From: Phycisphaerae bacterium
GTDB taxonomy: Bacteria > Planctomycetota > Phycisphaerae > SM23-33
DNA length: 38,675 bases
Direction: 5' to 3'
Assembly: GCA_016931655.1 (NCBI GenBank)
Contig: JAFGEJ010000131.1
Location: 1 to 38,675 of the forward strand
Positions 8,536-18,706 of this stretch are shown here, piece by piece. The notes below the pieces were generated by a model. The model was not told the origin of the DNA. It was given only the letters and a program-made list of their open reading frames with translations, and did no database searches. Position 1 is the first letter of the stretch; the number at the start of each line of letters is the position of its first letter. The translations under genes were made by a program, and so were the position numbers.

Positions 8536-10977
8536 TTACTTTCGGCCGGCGCTTTTCTTCACTTCTCCGTCGAGGGCGGCGGATAGAACGTCATTGACGG
8601 TCTTGGCGAAGACAAAGTGGAGGTTTTTTTTGGCGTCGTCGGGCACGTCGATGAGGTCTTTGCGATTCCCCGCCGGCAGGATTACGGTCTTGATGCCCGC
8701 CTGGCGTGCGGCGAGCACCTTTTCCTTCACGCCGCCGATGGGCAGCACCAGCCCGCGCAAGGTGATCTCGCCCGTCATCGCGACGTCGGGTTTTACGGTG
8801 CGATCCGTCAGCAGACTCATCAGCGCGGTGAACATCGCCACCCCGGCGGACGGCCCGTCCTTCGGGACGGCGCCGGCCGGCACGTGAATGTGAATGTCCG
8901 TCGGCACGATGCGGCGCTCATCGACGTGTTTTTTCCGGGCGATGGTTTTCACGAGGCTCAGGGCGGCCTGGGCGGACTCCTTCATCACGTCGCCGATGTG
9001 GCCGGTCAGCAGGAGTTGCCCCTTTCCGGGATAGGCCGCCGCCTCGACGAACAGGATCGTTCCGCCCACGGGCGTGTAGGCCAGTCCCGTCGCGACGCCC
9101 GGTTCGGCCGTCCGCTGGGCCAGTTCGTTTTCGTAGAGTCGCGGGCCGAGCAGTTCGCCGATCAGGCGCGGCGTGACGGTTCGCCCGCGGCTGCGCCCGG
9201 CGGCGACTTTGGCGGCGATGCCCCGGCAGACCGTGCCGATCTGGCGCTCCAGTTCGCGCACGCCCGCTTCGCGCGTGTAGTCCCGGATGATTCTCGTGAC
9301 GGCGGCTTCGTTCCATTTCGCCTGGGAGGGCTTCAGGCCGTTCTGCTTCAACTGGCGAGGCACGAGATATTTCACGGCGATGTGCAGCTTCTCGCGCTGC
9401 GTGTATCCGGGCAGTTCGATCACCTCCATGCGATCGCGCAGCGCCGGCGGCACGGCCCCCATGTAATTGGCCGTCCCGATGAACAACACGCCGGACAGGT
9501 CGAACGGCACGTTGAGGTAATGGTCCTGGAAGGTGTTGTTCTGTTCGGGGTCGAGGATTTCCAGCAGGGCGCTGGTGGGGTCGCCGTGGAAGTCGGCCCC
9601 GAGCTTGTCGAGTTCGTCGAGCATGAAGACGGGATTGTTCGAGCCGGCCTTTCGGATTTCCTGGATAATTCGGCCTGGCATCGCGCCGACGTAGGTGCGG
9701 CGGTGGCCTCGCAGCTCGGCTTCGTCGTGCATGCCGCCCAGGCTCATGCGGATGAACTTTCGCCCCAGCGCGCGGGCGATGGATTGGCCGAGGGAGGTTT
9801 TGCCCACGCCGGGCGGCCCGACGAAGCAGAGGATCGGCCCGCGCGACCGCGGCGCGAGCTTGCGGACGGCAAGGTATTCCAGGATGCGACGCTTGACCTT
9901 TTCCAGGTCGTAGTGGTCTTCGTTGAGTATTTTCTCCGCCCGCCGCACGTCCAGCAAATCCTCCGTGGAGGCGTCCCAGGGCAACTCGAGGATCACGTCG
10001 AGATAGGTGCGGATCACGCTGTATTCGGGCGAGGCGGAGGGAACCTTGTCCAGGCGGTCCAGTTGCAGCAAGGCCTCGTCCCGGACGACGGTGGGCATGC
10101 CGGCTTTGGCGATCCGGGCGCGCAGGTCCTGGATTTCCGCCTGGCGCTCGTCCACCTGACCGAGCTCCTTGCGGATGGCCTTGAGCTGCTCCTGCAGAAA
10201 ATACTGGCGCTGCGTCTTGTCGATGTTGGCGCGGACCTGGGTGTGAATTTTGTGGGACAGCTCCAGGATTTCCACCTGCTGCTGCAGGTCCTCGCTGATG
10301 GTGCGCAGGCGCCTGGTCACGTCCGTTTCTTCCAGCAGCACCTGACGGTGGTCGAGTTCCATTTCGAGGTTGGAGGCCAGAAAGTCCGCCAGCGCGCCGG
10401 GCGGCTTGATGTTGTTGAGCACGACGAGCGCCTCGTCCGGCACGTTCGGCGACAGCTCGATCACCCGCCGGGCCATCGCGCGGACGTTCACCATCAACGC
10501 TTCGGTTTCCTGATCCTGCGCGACGAATTCGTGCACCGGCTCAATTCGCGCCCGCAGGTACGGTTCGGTGGCCAGCCACTCGGTTGTCCGGATGCGCGAC
10601 AGCCCCTGTACGATGAGGTTCAGGCTGTCATCCTCCATGCGCAGCAGTTTCAGGACCATCATAGCCGTGCCGACCTGGTACAGTTCCTGGGGCGCGGGGT
10701 CGTCGTTTTCGGGGTCTTTTTGGCAGAGGGTGGCGATGATTTTCTGATCGGGCAGCAGCGCCGCCAGCAGGCGTCGCGATTTTTCGCGCCGGATGGACAG
10801 GGGCACGATGGTTCCCGGAAACGTGACCTGATTGCGAACAGCCAGGACGGGAAGTTCATCGGGCAGATCGAAGGCGTCCTTTTCCCCGTCGCGGCACGAA
10901 GGATTTGCCGAAACGACGACCGACTGGGTCTCGTCGGCGGGAATGATGTCGGGCTTTTTGGCTGTGGAGTAGTCCAT
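8536..10977 (-). CDS. lon: ATP-dependent Lon protease
   Basis: Walker A GPPGVGKTSLGQSIARALGRKFIRMSLGG; catalytic region HVPAGAVPKDGPSAGVAMFTALMSLLTDRTV ... GEITLRGLVLPIGGVKEKVLAARQAGIKTVILP. Confidence 0.97.
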   Translation of the reverse strand: MDYSTAKKPDIIPADETQSVVVSANPSCRDGEKDAFDLPDELPVLAVRNQVTFPGTIVPLSIRREKSRRLLAALLPDQKIIATLCQKDPENDDPAPQELYQVGTAMMVLKLLRMEDDSLNLIVQGLSRIRTTEWLATEPYLRARIEPVHEFVAQDQETEALMVNVRAMARRVIELSPNVPDEALVVLNNIKPPGALADFLASNLEMELDHRQVLLEETDVTRRLRTISEDLQQQVEILELSHKIHTQVRANIDKTQRQYFLQEQLKAIRKELGQVDERQAEIQDLRARIAKAGMPTVVRDEALLQLDRLDKVPSASPEYSVIRTYLDVILELPWDASTEDLLDVRRAEKILNEDHYDLEKVKRRILEYLAVRKLAPRSRGPILCFVGPPGVGKTSLGQSIARALGRKFIRMSLGGMHDEAELRGHRRTYVGAMPGRIIQEIRKAGSNNPVFMLDELDKLGADFHGDPTSALLEILDPEQNNTFQDHYLNVPFDLSGVLFIGTANYMGAVPPALRDRMEVIELPGYTQREKLHIAVKYLVPRQLKQNGLKPSQAKWNEAAVTRIIRDYTREAGVRELERQIGTVCRGIAAKVAAGRSRGRTVTPRLIGELLGPRLYENELAQRTAEPGVATGLAYTPVGGTILFVEAAAYPGKGQLLLTGHIGDVMKESAQAALSLVKTIARKKHVDERRIVPTDIHIHVPAGAVPKDGPSAGVAMFTALMSLLTDRTVKPDVAMTGEITLRGLVLPIGGVKEKVLAARQAGIKTVILPAGNRKDLIDVPDDAKKNLHFVFAKTVNDVLSAALDGEVKKSAGRK

Positions 10978-10993
10978 GTCGCTCCATGCTTCC

Positions 10994-11413
10994 TCAGGTC
11001 CGTTTGGGAATCGTCACGAGCAGTTGTCCCGTGCGGTAGATCGCCGTAATGCCGTCGGGGTCCGCGTCGGCGGGCAGTTCCAGCACGCGTGAAAACCGCC
11101 CGTGGTCGATTTCCATGTGCAGCAGTTTCAGTTTTCCGTGCACTTCCGGCGGCGGGGGGGTCGGGCGATGGCCTGTGAGAATCAACTGCCCCTCCCGGCA
11201 TTCCAGGTCGATGGCCTGCGTGCCCGTGCCCGCGAGGTTCGCCACCACGTAGTAGTTGCGGTCGTCCTCATAGATATTCAGGTGCGGCTTCCACGTTTCG
11301 CCGGGACAGTATGTGCAATACCCCGTGCGGAAAACCGTGTCGGTGGCCAGACGAAGCCGCCCCATTGTCAAGGTCTCATCCCGATATTCCAGATCGTCCC
11401 GCGATTGGCCCAT
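10994..11413 (-). CDS. Small heat-shock protein, Hsp20/alpha-crystallin family
   Basis: PHLNIYEDDRNYYVVANLAGTGTQAIDLECREGQLILTGHR ... GRFSRVLELPADADPDGITAIYRTGQLLVTIPK; start MGQSRDD preceded by AAAGGA; 16 bp upstream of lon. Confidence 0.85.
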   Translation of the reverse strand: MGQSRDDLEYRDETLTMGRLRLATDTVFRTGYCTYCPGETWKPHLNIYEDDRNYYVVANLAGTGTQAIDLECREGQLILTGHRPTPPPPEVHGKLKLLHMEIDHGRFSRVLELPADADPDGITAIYRTGQLLVTIPKRT

Positions 11414-11666
11414 GGCGATCCGTCCTTTCCGCGTCCTGTCGGCGAGGGTCCGTCTTGATGAATTTCCGAACGTCTTCACAAAACCCCCGCGGACTCGCTC
11501 CAATGTATTGTACCGCCCGGCCGGGTATTTTCCAAGACGCGATTCGTTTCCCGTAAAATTCGCTTTTCTTTATTACATTTTTACGGGTATGTGTCTACAA
11601 TGCGTCACGTGGGCGATGGATTGTCTTGTCACGTTCCTGTGGGTCCATTGGGAAAGGAGACCTGCC

Positions 11667-13088
11667 ATGAATCCGATCAAGATGCTGCGAAAACTGGGCG
11701 CCGCGATTCGCGGAGGCGCCTCGTCGCGACAAATTTATCTGGGTGTGTTTCTGGGATTCGCCGTGGGCATGACGCCCGGCGTGAATCTCACCATGATCGC
11801 TTTCTTGTTGTTGCTGTTGCTGCTCAATACGAACGGTTTCTTCGCGGGCGTTTCGCTGATTCTGGGAAAGGTGTTGTGTCTGCTGCTGGCGCCGGTGACG
11901 TTTCACCTGGGATACGCCATGATTCATTCCATGGGCCTTTCCGGGCTGGTTCGCGCCCTGGCCGATACCCCCGTCCTGGCGCTGCTGGACTGGCAGGTGT
12001 ACTGCGTGATCGGTTCGCTGCCGCTGACCATCGTCGGCGGCGTGGCGCTGGCGATTGCCGCCACGCTCGCGATGCGGAAAGTCCGCCTGGCCGTCATCGC
12101 CGTCCAGGGCGACCACGAAAAACTTCGCGCCGCGACGCAAAAGATCTGGATGCGATTCCTCCTCTGGCTGGCGCTGGGGAAATCCAAAGCCACGCTCACC
12201 GAAGCCCTGAAAAAGAAAACACCACTGTTTCGCAAGGGGCGGCTGATCGGCGGGATCATTGTCATGGCGATATTGATGATCCCGTGCATTCTGTACCTCG
12301 ACGCCGCCGTCAAGAGCGGCATCGAGGGCGGCGCGGGATTCGCCAACGGCGCGGAAGTGAACCTGGATTCCGCCGGCCTTTCGTTGCGGGAAGGCATACT
12401 CACGCTGGAAGGCCTGCAGGTAACCAACCCCGCCAAGCCGGAAGAAAACCGCGTGCAGGCGAAGAAAATCGTCGCCGACGTGAGCATCGCGGCGCTGCTG
12501 ACCCGCCGGCTGGAAATCGACCTGATCTCCTGCGATGAGATGAAACTCGACGCGCCGCGGGAAAAACCCGGCGAGGTATACCGCAAGCCGGCCGAGGAAA
12601 AAAAGCCGGGCGAGGGTTTGCTGGCGAAACTGCCCGGCGACGTGGGGCAGCTCAAGGAATACTACGAAAAGGTGAAAAACTTCAACGAGAACCTTAAGAA
12701 AGTTCAGGAATACCTCAAAGGCGACGGCGAAAAACAACAGCAACAGCAGCCGGACCCGGAAGAACTCAAGCGCCGCGCCGAGGCCGAGGGATACTTCCGC
12801 CTTTCCGCGCAGGACGTGCTGGCCGAACGCCCAAGCTGGCTGATACGACAACTGGAAGTGTTGCACGTGGAAATTCGCGAAGGTCTGCCGACGTTTAACA
12901 TCGAAGGCAAAAATCTCTCCAGCAAGCCTTCGCTGGTGGAAGAACCCATGAGCTTGAAGGCCGAACCGGATAAGAAAGCCATTGAGGAATGGAAGTCCAA
13001 ATTGACCGGCAGGAACACCGGCGAGCCGAAGGAAGAAACAAAAGGCGAAAAAAAGAAAGGCCTTCTGGACGGTGTGCTGGGAAAATAA
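11667..13088 (+). CDS. Fusion of a TIGR03546-like (DUF2062-like) membrane domain to a TIGR03545-like (AsmA-like) domain; uncharacterised
   Basis: ATG at 11667 with GGAAAGGAG SD. N-terminus MNPIKMLRKLGAAIRGGASSRQIYLGVFLGFAVGMTPGVNL; C-half TM then VKSGIEGGAGFANGAEVNLDSAGLSLREGILTLEGLQVTNPAKPEENRVQAKKI. Confidence 0.8.
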   Translation: MNPIKMLRKLGAAIRGGASSRQIYLGVFLGFAVGMTPGVNLTMIAFLLLLLLLNTNGFFAGVSLILGKVLCLLLAPVTFHLGYAMIHSMGLSGLVRALADTPVLALLDWQVYCVIGSLPLTIVGGVALAIAATLAMRKVRLAVIAVQGDHEKLRAATQKIWMRFLLWLALGKSKATLTEALKKKTPLFRKGRLIGGIIVMAILMIPCILYLDAAVKSGIEGGAGFANGAEVNLDSAGLSLREGILTLEGLQVTNPAKPEENRVQAKKIVADVSIAALLTRRLEIDLISCDEMKLDAPREKPGEVYRKPAEEKKPGEGLLAKLPGDVGQLKEYYEKVKNFNENLKKVQEYLKGDGEKQQQQQPDPEELKRRAEAEGYFRLSAQDVLAERPSWLIRQLEVLHVEIREGLPTFNIEGKNLSSKPSLVEEPMSLKAEPDKKAIEEWKSKLTGRNTGEPKEETKGEKKKGLLDGVLGK

Positions 13089-13144
13089 AACGCGATCTTT
13101 CGGTTATTCCATTGCTCTGTTGAAATCATGAAAAACAAAGAAAA

Positions 13145-13232
13145 TCAGCCACAGAGGACACAAAGGTCACAAAAGAAGAAGAAATCAAAACCATTTTGTT
13201 GTTTTTCCTTCGAGACCTTTGTGTTCGTAGTT
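13145..13232. repeat. Low-complexity dispersed inverted repeat (cacagaggacacaaaggtc ... gagacctttgtgttcg)
   Basis: GGACACAAAGGTCaC...AAGAAG opposed by CTTCGAGACCTTTGTGTTCG between convergent genes. Confidence 0.6.
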
Positions 13233-13272
13233 TACCCCATAGGGGTGGCAAAAAAATCTTTTCAACAAAGCA

Positions 13273-15555
13273 TTATTCCATCATTTCCAGGTGGGTGAGG
13301 CGCAGGACGAGGCGTTTTTGGCCGGCGTCGTGGAAGAGCACGTCCGCGCGGGTTTCGGGCCAGGAGCGGGAGAGCTTCACGAGCTTTCCGACGCCGAACT
13401 TCGGGTGATGCACCATGCAGCCGGGCCGCAGATGCTCGTATTCCGGCGGGAAGGGCATCTGATCGTCGTCCGAAAAAGAGGAAAGTGCGTCGTCGGCTTT
13501 CAGGGCGCGCTGGACGGCTGCGTCCTCGCGTTGGGCGAACGTTTCGATGGCGGATCGCTCATGCGTTTCGGCGTAGAATCCGCCGCGCTGCTTCGGCCGG
13601 CGAAGACCTTCGGGCGCGAGCGTGGCGAGATCATCGACCTCGACGGCCTCGGCGCCGATTTCCGTCAGGAAGCGGGATGCCGTCTGGGCCTCCTGCACGC
13701 CCCGGACGCGCCGCGAGCGGGCCGACAGCAGCGTCAGGTGGTCCTTCGCCCGCGTCATGCCCACGAACGCCAGGCGACGCTCCTCCTCCAGTTGAAACAG
13801 GTCCTCGCTTTCGCCGAACTTCCTCGCGCCGCGTTGCCAGGGCAGGACGTTTTCCTCGCAGCCGACGATAAACACCATCGGAAACTCCAGGCCCTTGGCG
13901 GCGTGGAGGGTCATAAGTGTCACCGCGCCCTGATCGCCGGCGAAGTGGTCGGCGTCGCTGACGAGCGAGACCTGCTGGAGATATTCCGCGAGGGGATGTT
14001 CATGTTCTTCCTCGTCGAACTCAGCCGCGTCGCTGATGAGTTCGTCCACGTTCGCGCGGGCCTGCTGGGTTTCCTCGTCTTTCCTGTCGAACATTTCCTC
14101 CAGGCCGGTGCGTCGGAGCACCTCTTCCAGGATTTCTCCCACGGGTCGTGAGAGGTCTTTTTCCAGTTCCGTCATCACGTCGGCGAAGGCCTTGACTTTT
14201 TTCCGCGTGGCGGCGCCCAGGTTCACTTCCTCGACGCGCCTGGCCGCCTCCAGCAGCCCGATGCGCCGATCGGCGGCGAACAGGCTCAGCTTGTTTACCG
14301 TCGTGGCGCCGATGCCGCGGGCGGGCGTGTTGATGATCCGCGCACAGCTCAGGTCGTCGGCGGGATTGGCCAGCAGCTTCAGATACGCCAGCACGTCCTT
14401 GATTTCCTTGCGGTTGTAGAACTCCACGCCGCGCGCGACGCGGTAGGGGACGCCCACGTGTCGCAGGCCTTCTTCGATCACGCGCGAGATGCTGTTGACG
14501 CGGTAGAAGACGGCTACGTCGCTGTAGGCGCCGCCGGCGATACGGTGGTCTTCGATGCGCCGGGCGACCTGGCGGGCCTCGGCGTGTTCGTCGTTGACGT
14601 ACACCACGCGGACCTTCCGGTCGCCGGGGCGATGGGTGAACAGGGCCTTGCGCTTGCGCATCGTGTTGTGCTGGATCAGCCGGCTGGCGGCCGTCAGGAT
14701 CGGCTGGACCGAGCGATAATTTTCCTCCAGGCGGATTACGCGGGCGTTGGGGTAGTCCTGCTCGAAGCCCAGGATGTTGTTGATGTCCGCGCCGCGCCAG
14801 GCGTAGATGCTCTGGTCCGGGTCGCCGGTGGCGCAGAGGTTTTCATGGTCCAGGGCAATGGCGTGGGCGATGAGGTACTGGGCGCGATTGGTGTCCTGGT
14901 ATTCGTCGATCAGGACGTAGCGGTATCGTTCGCCGAGGCGTCGGCGGACGTCGGGATGGTCGCGAAGCAGGCAGGCCATGTGCAGCAGCAGGTCGTCGAA
15001 GTCCAGCGCGTTGTTCCGGCGGAGGAGTTGTTCGTACTTTTTATACACCTCAGCCACCTGGCGGTCGAAGAATTCCCCGGCCTGGCCGGCGAACGCGTCG
15101 GCGGACTTCAGATCGTTTTTCGCGTTGGAAATTCTCGCGTGCACGCGGGCGGGCGTGAGATACGCCCCGGCGAGATTCAGTTCGTTGATGGCGGCCTTGA
15201 CGACCTTCAACTGGTCGTCGCGGTCGTAGATCGTGTAATTTCCCGACAGGCCCCGGCGGTCGGCGAATTGCCGCAGCAGGCGGGCGCAGAGGGAATGAAA
15301 CGTGCAGATCGTGGCGCCGCGCGGCGTGCGCAGGTCGATTACGCGTCGGCGCATTTCCTCGGCGGCCTTGTTCGTGAAGGTGATCGCCAGGACGTGATAC
15401 GGCTCGACGCCCCGTTGCACGAGATAGGCGACGCGTCGCGTGATGACGCGCGTTTTTCCGGACCCCGCGCCCGCGAGCACCAGCAACGGTCCGTCGATAT
15501 ACGTAACCGCCTCGCGTTGCGGGGCGTTCAGATCGGCCAGGAGATCCGACATCAT
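13273..15555 (-). CDS. pcrA: ATP-dependent DNA helicase UvrD/PcrA
   Basis: LNAPQREAVTYIDGPLLVLAGAGSGKTRVITRRVAYL, VLIDEYQDTNRAQY, TGDPDQSIYAWRGADI, VTLMTLHAAKGLEFPMVFIVGCEE. Start at MMSDLLADLN (Met codons at 15555 and 15552). Confidence 0.95.
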   Translation of the reverse strand: MMSDLLADLNAPQREAVTYIDGPLLVLAGAGSGKTRVITRRVAYLVQRGVEPYHVLAITFTNKAAEEMRRRVIDLRTPRGATICTFHSLCARLLRQFADRRGLSGNYTIYDRDDQLKVVKAAINELNLAGAYLTPARVHARISNAKNDLKSADAFAGQAGEFFDRQVAEVYKKYEQLLRRNNALDFDDLLLHMACLLRDHPDVRRRLGERYRYVLIDEYQDTNRAQYLIAHAIALDHENLCATGDPDQSIYAWRGADINNILGFEQDYPNARVIRLEENYRSVQPILTAASRLIQHNTMRKRKALFTHRPGDRKVRVVYVNDEHAEARQVARRIEDHRIAGGAYSDVAVFYRVNSISRVIEEGLRHVGVPYRVARGVEFYNRKEIKDVLAYLKLLANPADDLSCARIINTPARGIGATTVNKLSLFAADRRIGLLEAARRVEEVNLGAATRKKVKAFADVMTELEKDLSRPVGEILEEVLRRTGLEEMFDRKDEETQQARANVDELISDAAEFDEEEHEHPLAEYLQQVSLVSDADHFAGDQGAVTLMTLHAAKGLEFPMVFIVGCEENVLPWQRGARKFGESEDLFQLEEERRLAFVGMTRAKDHLTLLSARSRRVRGVQEAQTASRFLTEIGAEAVEVDDLATLAPEGLRRPKQRGGFYAETHERSAIETFAQREDAAVQRALKADDALSSFSDDDQMPFPPEYEHLRPGCMVHHPKFGVGKLVKLSRSWPETRADVLFHDAGQKRLVLRLTHLEMME

Positions 15556-15569
15556 TTCGATCCTTCGTT

Positions 15570-16169
15570 TCAGGTCTCCACGACGGTTCTGAGCGCGTCG
15601 AGGAACGTTTTCGGCTGCGTGGGCGTCAGCAGGAGCGGGCGGCGGTTCTTCAGGCGAAGGTACACCAGTCCGTCGTTTCGAGTGACGTAGGCGTCCACGT
15701 TGCCCATGTATTCCGAGGTGAACCAGCCGAAGCATCCCAGCACGCCCCGCAGTCCGAATCGGCGCGTCAGTCGCCCCAGGTCGGTTCCGGTCACGGGGCG
15801 CATTTCCGCGAAGGCGGCCTTGGGCAGTTTGCGCGAGCGTCCCGGCCAGACGATGCGCATCCCCTCGGCGGAGATCGCGAAGTATTTCGGGCGGGAGTAG
15901 AGATGAATCAGTCCCACACTCGCGGCGCTAAGAATCGCTATGACGACGCCCAGGGCGATCAGCCATCCCGTTTCGATGTTCGACAGCCAGAGGTCCACCA
16001 GCATCAACCCGACGGCCACCACCCCCAATAGCGCAAGCACCATCACCGTGGAAAATTTCATTGCGACGTCCATCGGCGCGATGGGAAAGATCGCCTCTTG
16101 ACTCTCCGCCGGTTCGTCGGGTTCCGGGTTCGACGCGGGAGACGACACATTGTCCGACACAGCAGCCAT
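15570..16169 (-). CDS. Membrane protein with C-terminal bacterial PH-like domain
   Basis: Two TM segments followed by YFAISAEGMRIVWPGRSRKLPKAAFAEMR ... LGCFGWFTSEYMGNVDAYVTRNDGLVYLRLKNRRPLLLTPTQPKTFLDALRT (bPH pattern). Confidence 0.6.
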   Translation of the reverse strand: MAAVSDNVSSPASNPEPDEPAESQEAIFPIAPMDVAMKFSTVMVLALLGVVAVGLMLVDLWLSNIETGWLIALGVVIAILSAASVGLIHLYSRPKYFAISAEGMRIVWPGRSRKLPKAAFAEMRPVTGTDLGRLTRRFGLRGVLGCFGWFTSEYMGNVDAYVTRNDGLVYLRLKNRRPLLLTPTQPKTFLDALRTVVET

Positions 16170-16207
16170 GATCGGCGATTATATCCCCTCTTGCCCGCCG
16201 GTGCGCC

Positions 16208-18673
16208 CTATTTTCGCGCCGCCGCGGAACGGCTGGCGTATCCGACGTTCCCGAACGCGTCCGTCGCCCGCACGGTGATCTGGTGCGCCCCGGACGAGAG
16301 GCGGGGAACCTCCGCCCGAAACGCCTCGCGCGACGAATCGCAGATGCCGTCGGCCGGCAGGAACGTCCGCCACTTCGTCGCGCTGTCCACGGAATATTGC
16401 AGCGAGACGATCCGAGTCAGCGCGTCGGACGCCTCGCCGTGCAGAACCACCCGGTCCTCAGTGACCACGACGGTGAACTTCTCAAATCGCGGCGGCGTGT
16501 TATCCACCGTTACCGGTTCGCTGATGCGCGAACTCCGCATCGCGTCGGAGGCCGTGTTGGACGGCTCGTCGGAGGCGATCACGCGCAGGCGATACTCGCC
16601 GTCACCGACGGTGCGGGTGTCCCAGAGATAGCTCGGTTGCTTCAGGTTCTTCGCCGCCGTGATCCATACCTTCGAGCCGTCCCTGCGAAACTGCACCTTG
16701 AACTTCAGTTTGTCCTTGTTGGGGTCGGCGGCCTGGATCGTCACGAGACGATAAAGCTCCGTGGGCGTCTTCGGGGCGGGTGGCTTGGGCTGGTTGGTCG
16801 CCGTGACGCGCACGCCGGAAACCACCGGCGCGAGATTCGCCACCTGGTAAATCGTCTCGACGCTCTCCAGCACAGGCTCTTCCAAATCGCGCGAGGTCAT
16901 GGTGACGCGATACTGCAGGAACCGCGCCGCCGGGGCGCCGATGGGCGTGAAGCCTTCCTGCAGGGGCGTTTCTTTCGTCCAGGCGCTCCAGACGCCGTCG
17001 GTGGCGGGGGTGAGGTTTCCGCTGCGCGTCGCGACGGTCAGGCGCGATCCGTCCGGCGCCCGGCCCGCGAGTTTCAGCGTGCCCCACTGGGCGATCTGTT
17101 TGGCGTCCAGCGGCGGGCTTGTCAGTGTGCCTTCCTCGGCCGGTTTCGTGCCGATGCTGCCGACTGAGCCGGCGTTGCTCGTGGCAAACAGCAGCGCGTC
17201 GTCCGAGCCGGGTGCAAGGGCGGTGACCTGCTTGGCGTCGGTGTCGACGACCTCGCCGGAGAGCGTTCCGTCGAGCGTGACGAAGTACACGCTTCCTTCG
17301 TCGCCGGCGGCCAGGAAGAGGCGGTTGCCTCGTCGGACCATCGCCTGAATGGTTCCGGGGCGTCGGAAGATCGGGTGGATCATGCCGGCGGCGTCCACGT
17401 GATACACCGCGTTTCCTTCCCCGGCGGGCGTGGGGGGCGTCGCGCCGCGAGCGGGTGGAGAAGGCGGCGTCGGGGCGGCTGTGACGGACGGCGGAGCATC
17501 TGCCGCCGAGGCTGGGGAATGTTTCACGCGCACGTTTTCCGCGGGGATCGCTCGCACCTTGCCTGTCGTGAGGTCCTGGATCATCACGACGCGCCGGCCT
17601 TGGCGCACGAGCACGGGCAGATTGCGTCCCGCCGGTAAGGTGATCGTGACGCTTCCGTCGGCGGCGTGGGAGGCCTGGGCGTGGATGTCCCGTCCCGCCG
17701 GAGCGGGCGCCGGCTGGGGAACGCGGGTGAGAACCGGTTTGCCCATCCCCGAAGGCGGCGTGGACGGCTGGGCCGGCGGTTCGGTCGGCTGATCTTTCGG
17801 TCCGGCGGGCACCGCCGGCTGGGTGGTCGGTGCGGACGAAGCGCCGGGCGTGTCGGCCCGGCCGTCTTTTGCGCCGTTGTGAGGCTGACTGCGGGCGGAG
17901 GCCTTCTCGGCGTCGCTGGTGGCGGCGTAAAATCCGCCCGACCCGTCGGGCAGAAGTACGGAAATTTCCTTCTCCTCTGCGTCGAGCACAACGCGGGACG
18001 TCTTGGCCTTCGGATCGATTTCGAAGACAAGGCCTTTTTCGTCCGTGCCGGCCAACAGCATGCCGTCTTTTCGGACGGCCAGGCACAGCAGATGTTTGGC
18101 CAGTGAGGCGTCGGCCTGGAAGATCATTTCGCTTTTTCCGGTCGCCGCCAGACGCCAGAGTTTTGCCTCCGGACCGGTCGCCAGGTACAGCGATTCGTTC
18201 GGGCCGGGCGCGACGGCCCAGATATATTTCACGCTCGGATCGTCGAAGAGTTTTTTGACGGTCTTGTCGGGATTGATTTCATACAGCCCGGCCTGTTCGC
18301 CGCCGCCGCCGGCCAGCAGCGTGTCACCGCGGGCATACAGGCAGGTCACAATCGTTGCCGGCAGCGTGGCGACGACTTCGCTCTTGCCGTCGGCAAGGCG
18401 GAGCACCTCGCCGTTGACGCCCGAAGCGGCGTAGATCGCGTCCTTGACGACCGCCAAAGCCGAGACGACCGGCGGGGCCTGGTCGGACGGCAGGAGAACG
18501 TCGATCTTGCGGGCGAGGGTCACGTCGCCGTGTGAATCGATCACGGTGTTCTTCCGCTGCGCCTTGGCGAAGTCGCTTTGGCTTTCCTGCCGCCACACGC
18601 CGGGCGTCACGCCCGACGCGGCCGCCGCGAGCAGCGTCACCACCGATCCCAGAATCATCCATGCATGCTTCAC
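16208..18673 (-). CDS. Exported beta-propeller / Ig-like-fold protein with Pro-rich linker
   Basis: Candidate GTG start at 18673 after AAAGGACG; signal peptide MILGSVVTLLAAAASG; repeated propeller-like blades (VVKDAIYAASGVNGEVLRLADGKSEVVATL); linker TTQPAVPAGPKDQPTEPPAQPSTPPS; C-terminal Ig-like repeats (VTVDNTPPRFEKFTVVVTEDRVVLHGEASDALTRIVSLQYSVD). Confidence 0.65.
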   Translation of the reverse strand: MKHAWMILGSVVTLLAAAASGVTPGVWRQESQSDFAKAQRKNTVIDSHGDVTLARKIDVLLPSDQAPPVVSALAVVKDAIYAASGVNGEVLRLADGKSEVVATLPATIVTCLYARGDTLLAGGGGEQAGLYEINPDKTVKKLFDDPSVKYIWAVAPGPNESLYLATGPEAKLWRLAATGKSEMIFQADASLAKHLLCLAVRKDGMLLAGTDEKGLVFEIDPKAKTSRVVLDAEEKEISVLLPDGSGGFYAATSDAEKASARSQPHNGAKDGRADTPGASSAPTTQPAVPAGPKDQPTEPPAQPSTPPSGMGKPVLTRVPQPAPAPAGRDIHAQASHAADGSVTITLPAGRNLPVLVRQGRRVVMIQDLTTGKVRAIPAENVRVKHSPASAADAPPSVTAAPTPPSPPARGATPPTPAGEGNAVYHVDAAGMIHPIFRRPGTIQAMVRRGNRLFLAAGDEGSVYFVTLDGTLSGEVVDTDAKQVTALAPGSDDALLFATSNAGSVGSIGTKPAEEGTLTSPPLDAKQIAQWGTLKLAGRAPDGSRLTVATRSGNLTPATDGVWSAWTKETPLQEGFTPIGAPAARFLQYRVTMTSRDLEEPVLESVETIYQVANLAPVVSGVRVTATNQPKPPAPKTPTELYRLVTIQAADPNKDKLKFKVQFRRDGSKVWITAAKNLKQPSYLWDTRTVGDGEYRLRVIASDEPSNTASDAMRSSRISEPVTVDNTPPRFEKFTVVVTEDRVVLHGEASDALTRIVSLQYSVDSATKWRTFLPADGICDSSREAFRAEVPRLSSGAHQITVRATDAFGNVGYASRSAAARK

Positions 18674-18706
18674 AGCCGTCGTCCTTTCACGTGGCACTTT
18701 TCACAC

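Noticed and set aside
8617-11049. 810-aa plus-strand ORF opposite lon
   Set aside because: Antisense shadow ORF in high-GC DNA; the minus strand encodes a complete Lon with all motifs, while the plus translation is compositionally abnormal (Arg/Gly/His/Gln-rich, no domain).
13186-13262. Possible Rho-independent terminator around ACCCC-ATA-GGGGT followed by an A-run
   Set aside because: The hairpin (ACCCCATAGGGGT) is followed by an A-run on the plus strand; on the minus strand the T-run precedes rather than follows the stem, so it does not serve either convergent gene convincingly.
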